Assembly: GCF_946478885.1 (NCBI RefSeq)
Contig: NZ_CAMLDX010000145.1
Location: 1 to 5,684 of the forward strand
Reading direction: 5' to 3'
DNA: 5,684 bases
Origin: an uncultured Bacillus sp.
Lineage (GTDB): Bacteria; Bacillota; Bacilli; Bacillales_B; DSM-18226
The position numbers were made by a program, and so were the translations under genes. Positions 1 to 4,380 of this stretch are shown here, piece after piece (within the stretch, counting starts at the first letter, position 1; each line of letters starts with the position of its first letter). Under the pieces are notes generated by a model. That model made no database searches. It saw nothing but the letters and a program-made list of their open reading frames with translations, and was not told where the DNA came from.

Positions 1-111
1 GTGTTTGATTAGCTCATAAAGTTTGCTGTATAAAACAGCTAGAATTAACGTTGACGTTTTTGTTTGTTTAGTTTTCAAAGAGCAATTTACTTTAGCTGCC
101 CAAAAAGCGAC
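1..111 (-). other. rRNA operon leader (5' end of pre-16S transcript)
   Basis: Read on the minus strand, this stretch looks like the transcribed leader that precedes 16S rRNA in Bacillus: a boxA core, then GAAAACTAAACAAAC, then CGTCAACGTTAATTC, a small hairpin (GCTGT 25-29 with ACAGC 35-39) and finally GAGCTAATCAAAC at the window edge. In Bacillus genomes this text runs directly into the mature 16S start, so the 16S gene should begin within roughly 20 bases to the left of position 1. No mature rRNA sequence is inside the window. The identification is from recalled leader sequence and from the promoters upstream; the exact transcript start is inferred from promoter spacing. Confidence 0.85.
76..84 (-). 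promoter_or_regulatory. boxA antitermination site of the rRNA leader
   Basis: The minus strand reads TGCTCTTTG, followed by AAAACTA. This is the boxA core shared by bacterial rRNA leaders. In the RNA it is bound by NusB and NusE (ribosomal protein S10), which lets polymerase read the untranslated rRNA operon without premature Rho-dependent stops. It lies about 35 bases downstream of the inferred P2 start, as expected for a leader site. Confidence 0.85.
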
Positions 112-117
112 TTTAAT

Positions 118-147
118 AATATAACATTTGCGAATGATTAATGTCAA
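118..147 (-). promoter_or_regulatory. rRNA operon promoter P2 (sigma-A)
   Basis: On the minus strand a perfect -35 TTGACA (147-142) is followed after 18 bases by TATATT (123-118). The likely start is the G at about 111, giving a transcript beginning GTCGC. It is the promoter nearest the 16S gene and sits upstream of boxA. Starting with G fits the known GTP sensing of Bacillus rRNA promoters; the exact start is inferred. Confidence 0.85.
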
Positions 148-203
148 TCTCTTTTTGAAAGTTTTTTAAGAATTTCACTTTTCGTTCAGCAGCGACGCTT
201 ATT

Positions 204-232
204 AATATAACAGATTATTTTTTATAGGTCAA
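204..232 (-). promoter_or_regulatory. rRNA operon promoter P1 (sigma-A)
   Basis: On the minus strand TTGACC (232-227), a 17-base A/T-rich spacer and TATATT (209-204) form a strong sigma-A promoter 85 bases upstream of P2. The -10 surroundings of P1 and P2 are nearly the same (TGTTATATTA in both), the usual tandem arrangement of Bacillus rRNA operons. The -35 element begins only five bases beyond the stop codon of the small gene at 238-468. Confidence 0.82.
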
Positions 233-237
233 TCCTT

Positions 238-468
238 TTATTTAATTTTGTTTTTCTTTTGTTTTCGCCTCATATATCTTAAACAGTCTTTATGCGGTGA
301 TATCCGTTTAAACAGAGAGAACAACACTTTATACCGCTCCTCCATCGCGTTTTTCACTAACATATCGATACGATGATCTTCCAAATCAAAGATAATTTCA
401 TCCATTTCTCTTTTTAATAAATATTGAATTTCCTTAACTTCCATTTCCTCTAACATCATTCCGATCAT
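238..468 (-). CDS. small conserved-looking protein of unknown function (76 aa)
   Basis: I cannot name this protein. It is a 76-residue, highly charged, probably alpha-helical and soluble protein, without a signal peptide, membrane segment or cysteine cluster. The N-terminal half is rich in Glu, Met and Leu (EIQYLLKREMDEIIFDLED); the C-terminal end is strongly basic (RRKQKKNK). The ATG at 468 is chosen over an in-frame TTG three bases earlier, because a perfect AGGAGG at 481-476 lies 7 bases from the ATG and only 4 from the TTG. That strong ribosome site is the best evidence the gene is real. It lies between pdaB (divergent) and the rRNA promoters (same direction), with no terminator before P1. 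I recall small unnamed ORFs at this place in relatives, but could not check. Confidence 0.7.
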   Translation of the reverse strand: MIGMMLEEMEVKEIQYLLKREMDEIIFDLEDHRIDMLVKNAMEERYKVLFSLFKRISPHKDCLRYMRRKQKKNKIK

Positions 469-511
469 CAACTGGCCTCCTGTCTATTTACATAGCCCGG
501 CAAGGAGATTT

Positions 512-533
512 TACCTGCTTGTTAATGTAGGTA
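512..533. repeat. 7-bp dyad in the gap between the small gene and pdaB
   Basis: TACCTGC (512-518) and GTAGGTA (527-533) form an inverted repeat with one G-T wobble and an 8-base loop. It lies in the 157-base divergent gap (469-625), about 45 bases upstream of the small gene and about 90 upstream of pdaB. It has no T-run, so it is not a terminator. It could be an operator or a chance dyad. I see no convincing sigma-A promoter for the small gene in this gap. Confidence 0.3.
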
Positions 534-567
534 TTTCCAAAATCCTCTTTTTTATGAATTATTAGTT

Positions 568-594
568 CATTTTCTTTTGATCGTCTCATAGGAT
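568..594 (+). promoter_or_regulatory. candidate sigma-E type promoter of pdaB
   Basis: CATTTT (568-573) and CATAGGAT (587-594), separated by 13 bases, partly resemble the sigma-E pattern (ATA-type -35, CATACA-type -10). They would start transcription near 600, about 15 bases before the pdaB ribosome site. B. subtilis pdaB is known to be expressed in the mother cell during sporulation. The match to the consensus is only moderate. Confidence 0.35.
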
Positions 595-614
595 GGAATA
601 GGAGTGTTTGGGAC

Positions 615-622
615 GAGGTGAT
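615..622 (+). promoter_or_regulatory. ribosome binding site fixing the pdaB start
   Basis: GAGGTGAT matches the 16S 3' end very well and lies five bases, counted from GAGGTG, before the ATG at 626. It makes the in-frame TTG at 608 unlikely as the start, since the site would then lie inside the coding region. Confidence 0.8.
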
Positions 623-625
623 AGA

Positions 626-1378
626 ATGAATTTTTTTTATGTACTGAATGGCAAAATAATTAAGCAAATAATAGTTATTGGTGTTGCTGCTTTTTTTACA
701 GCATGGTTTTTATTTTTAGGCAATACGGTACAAATTCCTGTCTTCTCTACAAAGGATGGACCAAAAGCAATATACAAGGGGGAGAAGGATGTTGCATTAA
801 CATTTAATATCGGGTGGGGAGATGAAAAGGCAGAACCAATATTGGATACTTTAAAAGAACATGGGGTCAAATCCGCTACTTTCTTTTTGTCGGCATCTTG
901 GGCTGAAAGGCATCCAGAGCTTGTGAACCGTATCGCCAAAGAAGGCTATGAAATCGGAATGCTTGGGTATGATTATATTGATTATTCTGAGGTGGAGGAA
1001 AAGCAGGTTAGCCAGGATATTTCCAAAGCCCAAACTGTCTTTAAAAAAATGAATATTACAAATATCAAGCTTCTCCGCGCTCCCACCGGACATTTTGATC
1101 AAACAACATTAAAAATTGCGCAGAGGTACGGCTATACCATGGTTCATTGGAGTATTGATTCCAAGGATTGGACCAACCCTGGAGTCAAGGTGATTACAAA
1201 AAATGTTTCCAAAGCTAAAAAGGGTGATATTATCCTTCTCCATGCTTCTGATTCTGCGATTCAAACTGAGAAGGCTTTCCCTTATATCTTGGAGACATTG
1301 AAGGAAAAAAATCTTAAGCTTGTCACAATTTCGGAAATGTTTGCCAACGCTGAGGCAAAATCCATTGAAGTTAAATAG
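626..1378 (+). CDS. pdaB: polysaccharide deacetylase-family sporulation protein PdaB
   Basis: The 250-residue protein (B. subtilis PdaB is about 254) has an N-terminal membrane anchor at residues 13-32, so the rest should lie outside the membrane, followed by a NodB-type deacetylase domain (about 55-235). Visible motifs are LTFNIGWGD (58-66) for motif 1, EIGMLGYDY (109-117) for motif 2, RAPTG (151-155) for motif 3, HWSIDSKDW (174-182) for motif 4 and ILLHASDSA (203-211) for motif 5. The motif 2 histidines that bind metal in classical members are absent, which I recall is usual for PdaB. Position 61 is Asn where the classical motif (TFDDG) has the catalytic Asp. PdaB is required in B. subtilis to maintain spores after late sporulation; a deacetylase activity here is uncertain. 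It is convergent with kbaA. The start is set by the ribosome site at 615-622. Confidence 0.93.
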   Translation: MNFFYVLNGKIIKQIIVIGVAAFFTAWFLFLGNTVQIPVFSTKDGPKAIYKGEKDVALTFNIGWGDEKAEPILDTLKEHGVKSATFFLSASWAERHPELVNRIAKEGYEIGMLGYDYIDYSEVEEKQVSQDISKAQTVFKKMNITNIKLLRAPTGHFDQTTLKIAQRYGYTMVHWSIDSKDWTNPGVKVITKNVSKAKKGDIILLHASDSAIQTEKAFPYILETLKEKNLKLVTISEMFANAEAKSIEVK

Positions 1379-1380
1379 AG

Positions 1381-1423
1381 AAAAGGGTGAAGAACTGGTT
1401 GAAAGCAGTGTTCTCACCCTTTT
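1381..1423. terminator. hairpin between convergent pdaB and kbaA, probably bidirectional
   Basis: AAAAGGGTGAAGAAC (1381-1395) pairs with GTTCTCACCCTTTT (1410-1423), with one bulged A and a 14-base loop. The A/T ends supply short T-tracts on both strands. It begins two bases after the pdaB stop and ends 11 bases before the kbaA stop, so it probably ends kbaA transcription and contributes to ending pdaB. Confidence 0.65.
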
Positions 1424-1429
1424 ATGATT

Positions 1430-1459
1430 GCCGGTTAGCTTTTAGCCGGCGTTTTTTTT
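1430..1459 (+). terminator. intrinsic terminator of pdaB, inside the kbaA 3' end
   Basis: GCCGGTTA (1430-1437) and TAGCCGGC (1443-1450) form an 8-bp stem with one G-T wobble and a 5-base loop, followed by G and eight T (1452-1459). This is the strongest rightward terminator after pdaB. It covers the kbaA stop codon (1435-1437) and its final codons on the other strand, and explains part of the Lys/Ala/Pro-rich end of KbaA. Confidence 0.8.
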
Positions 1460-2136
1460 CCGGTTTTCTTGGCCGCTTCTATTGTTTTTCCCTGCACTTT
1501 TGAACGCTCTGCTCTCTCCTGTTGGGATTTTTCATTTAATTTGTGAAGAATAAGCAATTGATAAATATTACATATTAAAAGTGGGTAGATCATTAAATAG
1601 ACCCAGCTTGGTTCGTTTGGCGCTAATACTGGCACCCATTCAATAATCGTAATAACTGTTATGAAAAATACTGCTGGAATGAAGGCACTTTGGTTAGTTT
1701 GCTTCATTTTAACATAAGCAACAGCTAATCCAACAATCAGGATCATGATAGCCGGTATTAAATATGGAAGGATCCCTTCTCCTTCCTGCGCAAAATTTTT
1801 ATATCGAAAATAGACTAAATCAAACAAAACAAAGGCAATCAAAAGAATTTGGACCCCATTCCACAAGGATGTGGACTTAAAGAATCCAAGTCCAAAGCGA
1901 TGTACTGTTAAATAAGCAAAAAACCCCATTTGACTAATAGCGCTAAAGGTCATACCTACACCAAACAACCATAAAACAGTAGAAAGAATCTTTAAAATTT
2001 CAAAATCTGTAAAGTAAGGTGCAAATTCATTCCAACGAACAATAAATCCCGTAATAATTGTTACAATTCCTCCGATGAACAGAGTAGTGAAAAATAATTT
2101 TACTACATTTCGGCTTGTCACAAAAATATCCCCCAT
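1435..2136 (-). CDS. kbaA: KinB signalling pathway activation protein KbaA
   Basis: KbaA is an integral membrane protein needed in B. subtilis for sensor kinase KinB to feed phosphate into the sporulation phosphorelay. The 233 residues contain six clear hydrophobic segments, at about 11-33, 47-76, 90-110, 121-142, 150-171 and 178-198. Between segments 2 and 3 is SQMGFFAYLTVHRFGLG, which I recall as a conserved KbaA stretch. The tail (201-233) is hydrophilic and Lys-rich, ending KKTGKKTPAKS, and makes the protein longer than the roughly 198 residues I remember for B. subtilis. The start is uncertain: ATG 2136 has AAGGA 11 bases upstream, while GTG 2121 has GGGGGA (2134-2129) seven bases upstream and would give 228 residues beginning MTSRN. 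TTG 2172 is unlikely. I found no convincing promoter. It is divergent from gerD and convergent with pdaB. Confidence 0.92.
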   Translation of the reverse strand: MGDIFVTSRNVVKLFFTTLFIGGIVTIITGFIVRWNEFAPYFTDFEILKILSTVLWLFGVGMTFSAISQMGFFAYLTVHRFGLGFFKSTSLWNGVQILLIAFVLFDLVYFRYKNFAQEGEGILPYLIPAIMILIVGLAVAYVKMKQTNQSAFIPAVFFITVITIIEWVPVLAPNEPSWVYLMIYPLLICNIYQLLILHKLNEKSQQERAERSKVQGKTIEAAKKTGKKTPAKS

Positions 2137-2199
2137 TATGTATTTCTTCCTTAATACGATTTTACCAACCAATACTTGAAAAATCTAGATACAGGTAGA

Positions 2200-2230
2200 T
2201 GAATAATCCAACTTGAAATTCTTCATCCTA
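2200..2230 (+). promoter_or_regulatory. sigma-G promoter of gerD
   Basis: TGAATA (2200-2205) and CATCCTA (2224-2230), 18 bases apart, fit the sigma-G pattern (TGAATA-type -35, CATNNTA-type -10, 17-18 spacer) almost perfectly. Transcription would start near 2237, just upstream of the ribosome site AAAGGAG at 2248-2254. Sigma-G acts in the forespore, matching the known forespore expression of gerD. Confidence 0.82.
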
Positions 2231-2263
2231 AGCATAGGTTTAATCTGAAAGGAGCTCATGACA

Positions 2264-2842
2264 ATGAAAAAAATGATTTCTTTGCTCCTGCCATTACTTG
2301 CCCTTATTTCTATTACCGGATGCAACCAAGAAGCCGCCAGTAATGGGCAATTAGATTATGAGCAAACGAAAAAAATGGTCGTTGATATATTAAAGACTGA
2401 CGATGGAAAAAAAGCAATCCAAGAGGTTATGTCTGATGAAGAACTTAGAAAGGAACTTATTATGGATCAGACAGTTGTGACCGACACGATACAAACCACC
2501 TTAACGAGTGAAAAGGGCATTGATTTTTGGAAAAAAACATTTGAGGATCCTAAATTTGCCGAAACGATAGCAAAAAGTATGCAAAAGGAACAGGAACAGT
2601 TATTAAAAAATTTAATGAATGATCCGGAATACCGGGTAAAAATGATTGAGGTATTAAAAGATCCTGAATTAGCCAAGGAAATGAGCGATTTATTAAAAAG
2701 CAACGAATATCGGGAGCATTTAAAACAGGTTGTTTCAGAAACCATTGAAAGCCCACTTTATCAAACCAAAATACAGGAGCTTCTGCTAAAAGCAGCGGAA
2801 AAAAAGGCGAGTGGAAAAGAAAAGACAGAAGAATCAGCATAG
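2264..2842 (+). CDS. gerD: spore germination lipoprotein GerD
   Basis: GerD is a lipoprotein of the spore inner membrane that gathers germinant receptors into a cluster, the germinosome, and is needed for fast response to nutrients. The 192-residue protein (B. subtilis about 185) has a short lipoprotein signal, MKK plus a hydrophobic stretch, ending in the lipobox ITGC with Cys20 as the lipidated residue. The rest is hydrophilic and helical, with Lys/Glu-rich heptad-like text. From residue 95 a degenerate unit recurs: DPKF (95), DPEY (120), DPEL (133), SNEY (146), SPLY (163). This suits the rope-like trimeric core described for GerD. The tail is Lys/Glu-rich. ATG 2264 is chosen because it lies nine bases after AAAGGAG; ATG 2258 is only three bases after it. 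It has its own sigma-G promoter and terminator, so it is probably monocistronic. Confidence 0.95.
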   Translation: MKKMISLLLPLLALISITGCNQEAASNGQLDYEQTKKMVVDILKTDDGKKAIQEVMSDEELRKELIMDQTVVTDTIQTTLTSEKGIDFWKKTFEDPKFAETIAKSMQKEQEQLLKNLMNDPEYRVKMIEVLKDPELAKEMSDLLKSNEYREHLKQVVSETIESPLYQTKIQELLLKAAEKKASGKEKTEESA

Positions 2843-2850
2843 CATGATTT

Positions 2851-2877
2851 CCCCTCGCCAATTGGTCGGGGGTTTTT
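2851..2877 (+). terminator. intrinsic terminator of gerD
   Basis: CCCCTCGCC (2851-2859) pairs with GGTCGGGGG (2864-2872) around an AATT loop: four G-C pairs at the base, two G-T wobbles around one C-C mismatch, then two G-C pairs. Five T follow (2873-2877). It starts eight bases after the gerD stop. Confidence 0.75.
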
Positions 2878-3033
2878 CTTGGACTTGTAAAGCCGAAATG
2901 TTAGTCTTCGTTCTTATTTCGCGTGCGGCGACTAGCCAGCATTGCGAGAAAAGCAGGGGCTCAACTGTCCCGCTTTCTGCAGACATCCTGTGCCTTTCAC
3001 TTCACCTGCAGGCAAATTCACACAGGCTGTACT
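2878..3033. other. unexplained structured gap between the gerD and salA terminators
   Basis: About 155 bases between two convergent genes, beyond both terminators, that are visibly richer in G and C than the flanks. I see no convincing coding region; the open frame on the + strand continues from inside gerD in another frame and has no ribosome site. Inverted elements include AAAGC-A-GGG (2950-2958) with CCCGCTTT (2969-2976), CCTGTG (2987-2992) with CACAGG (3021-3026), TGCCT (2991-2995) with AGGCA (3010-3014), the 8-base palindrome CCTGCAGG (3005-3012), and two CTGCAG sites 29 bases apart. Such text could be a dispersed intergenic repeat or a decayed insertion; this is inference. Confidence 0.4.
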
Positions 3034-3072
3034 AAAAAAATCGGACAGGATCTGAATAACATTTCCTGTCCG
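3034..3072 (-). terminator. intrinsic terminator of salA
   Basis: On the minus strand CGGACAGGA (3072-3064) and TCCTGTCCG (3050-3042) form a perfect 9-bp stem with a 13-base loop, followed by A and seven T (3040-3034). It begins 14 bases after the salA stop codon. Confidence 0.88.
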
Positions 3073-3086
3073 GTTCAATGATTATG

Positions 3087-4139
3087 TTAGCTAAGCGCGA
3101 TAACTACTTTCTCAGCAATTTCCTTATAGATTTTACCAATGCGGTGATCCTCTTGATAAATAGAAGGTGCGAATTCCTCTTCATCCCAGTCAGGCTGACC
3201 TAGAGGTAATTGTCCAAGAACCTCAGTCCGTAATTCTTCCGCCAGTCTCTCGCCGCCGCCTTGTCCAAAAACATATTCCTTTTCGCCGGTTAACTTGCTT
3301 TCAAAATAAGACATGTTTTCAATAACCCCAAGGATTTCATGTTCAGTCTTCAATGCCATAACCCCGGCACGGGCTGCAACAAAGGCTGCCGTTGGATGCG
3401 GAGTAGTAACAATAATTTCCTTACTTGCCGGGAGCATTTGATGCAAGTCAAGGGCAACATCTCCTGTGCCCGGAGGAAGATCCAACAGCAAATAATCAAG
3501 ATCCCCCCACTCCACTTCATTAAAAAAGTTGTTCAGCATCTTACCCAGCATAGGCCCACGCCAAATAATCGGAGAGTTATCTTCGACAAAAAAGCCCATT
3601 GAAATTACTTTAACGCCAAAGCGCTCAACTGGAAGAATTTTTTCCCCACTAACAGCAGGGCGATCAGTGATTCCCATCATATCCGGTACACTGAAGCCAT
3701 AAATGTCCGCATCCACGAGGCCGACTTTTTTGCCAAGTCTTGCGAGATTTACAGCAAGATTCACAGACACTGTTGATTTTCCGACTCCGCCTTTACCACT
3801 GGCGATGGCAATGAAGGTCGTTTTGCTAGCAGGAGATAACAATCCCTTTTCTTCGTCAGCCCCTTCAGCACGGTATTTCTCCAATATCTCCTCGGGTAGT
3901 TCCGAAAAGCGGATGCCGACCGTTTCAGCACCGGCATTTTTCAATACATCGACAATTTGTGTTTGAAGCTGCAGCTGTTCTGCTGTCCCTGTTTTCGCAA
4001 TGGCAACCTTTACACTAATGTGATTTTTCTCTTCTTTTACCTTAATTTCCTCAATAGCATTTAACTCTGCTAATGATTTATGTAAGAAAGGTTCCTTAAG
4101 CGGGCTGATTAATTCTTTAGCTTGTTCTGCGGTAATCAT
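3087..4139 (-). CDS. salA: Mrp/NBP35-family P-loop ATPase, SalA type
   Basis: The 350-residue protein (B. subtilis SalA, formerly YbaL, about 352) has an N-terminal MIP18/DUF59-like domain (about 1-90) and a C-terminal MinD/Mrp-type ATPase. Visible motifs are the deviant Walker A SGKGGVGKST (114-123), VDADIYG (142-148), WRGPM (193-197), DLPPGTGD (220-227) and IENMSYF further on. Mrp proteins carry Fe-S clusters or, in SalA, bind DNA with ATP; SalA represses scoC and so raises exoprotease expression. The family's C-terminal CxxC cluster ligands are missing, and the whole protein contains no cysteine, so it should not bind a cluster that way. Tyr328, in SIYQEDH, is near the Tyr327 phosphorylated by PtkA in B. 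subtilis; equivalence is inferred. The start ATG follows AAAGGGTGGTG (4158-4148). It has its own promoter and terminator. Confidence 0.93.
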   Translation of the reverse strand: MITAEQAKELISPLKEPFLHKSLAELNAIEEIKVKEEKNHISVKVAIAKTGTAEQLQLQTQIVDVLKNAGAETVGIRFSELPEEILEKYRAEGADEEKGLLSPASKTTFIAIASGKGGVGKSTVSVNLAVNLARLGKKVGLVDADIYGFSVPDMMGITDRPAVSGEKILPVERFGVKVISMGFFVEDNSPIIWRGPMLGKMLNNFFNEVEWGDLDYLLLDLPPGTGDVALDLHQMLPASKEIIVTTPHPTAAFVAARAGVMALKTEHEILGVIENMSYFESKLTGEKEYVFGQGGGERLAEELRTEVLGQLPLGQPDWDEEEFAPSIYQEDHRIGKIYKEIAEKVVIALS

Positions 4140-4176
4140 TTCAATTGCACCACCCTTTATTTATCATCTAAATTTC

Positions 4177-4204
4177 AGTATACCATAAGGAACCACTATG
4201 ACCA
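4177..4204 (-). promoter_or_regulatory. extended -10 sigma-A promoter of salA
   Basis: On the minus strand TATACT (4182-4177) is preceded by TGG, an extended -10, and 16 bases further upstream by TGGTCA (4204-4199), a partial -35. Transcription would start near 4170, about 12 bases before the ribosome site. This gives salA a vegetative promoter independent of cwlD. Confidence 0.65.
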
Positions 4205-4380
4205 TTATTTCAAATCACAGACAGACAAATGACCCTTTTCATTACTTGAGATGTCCCTTCTTTCAAGATATTTGTGCAGAAAACTGCCCGTATCCCGTAC
4301 TGATTTTTTCTTGCTCTGTAGCGGGGGGTGTTACCCGCTCAAAAATAGAAGACGTCATGGAGAAGACGTCTAGTAAGTGA
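4198..4380 (+). CDS. doubtful 60-residue Cys-containing ORF, antisense to the salA-cwlD gap
   Basis: An ATG with AAGGA six bases upstream (4187-4191) opens 60 codons, ending 11 bases inside the cwlD 3' end on the other strand. The product contains CPFFQDICAENCPYP, with cysteines spaced C-x6-C-x3-C (residues 19, 26, 30) plus Cys39, which could suit a small metal-binding protein. Against it: its start region overlaps the salA promoter, its last codons form the cwlD terminator hairpin, I see no promoter, and I recall no homologue. It is listed because it fills the only sizeable gap in this gene block. Confidence 0.2.
   Translation: MTIISNHRQTNDPFHYLRCPFFQDICAENCPYPVLIFSCSVAGGVTRSKIEDVMEKTSSK
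4320..4339. repeat. GC-rich hairpin downstream of the cwlD terminator
   Basis: AGCGGG (4320-4325) and CCCGCT (4334-4339) form a perfect 6-bp stem with an 8-base loop. On the minus strand it directly follows the T-run of the cwlD terminator and has no T-run of its own. It may back up termination or be incidental. Confidence 0.4.
4341..4371 (-). terminator. probable terminator of cwlD, starting in its stop codon
   Basis: On the minus strand AGACGTC (4371-4365) and GACGTCT (4356-4350) form a 7-bp stem with an 8-base loop, followed by TCTATTTTT (4349-4341). The stem begins with the AG of the cwlD TAG stop codon. The T-tract is interrupted, so termination may be incomplete. Confidence 0.55.

Noticed and set aside
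608..625. Upstream TTG start of pdaB adding six residues
   Set aside because: The strong GAGGTGAT site would lie inside the coding sequence; ATG 626 fits it.
637..1417. Three minus-strand open frames across pdaB
   Set aside because: They are antisense shadows; the product text has no family features and pdaB motifs are clear.
2152..2180. TTCAAG - 18 bases - TATTAA as a kbaA promoter
   Set aside because: Its start would fall on or after the ribosome site of the gene, leaving no leader.
2467..2861. Two minus-strand open frames across gerD
   Set aside because: They are antisense shadows of gerD, with no ribosome site or recognisable motif.
2811..3035. Open frame of 74 codons on + strand spanning the gerD end and following gap
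   Set aside because: It begins inside gerD in another frame, crosses the gerD terminator and lacks a ribosome site.
3339..3966. Two 87-codon + strand open frames inside salA
   Set aside because: Both are shadows of the well-supported salA gene on the other strand.
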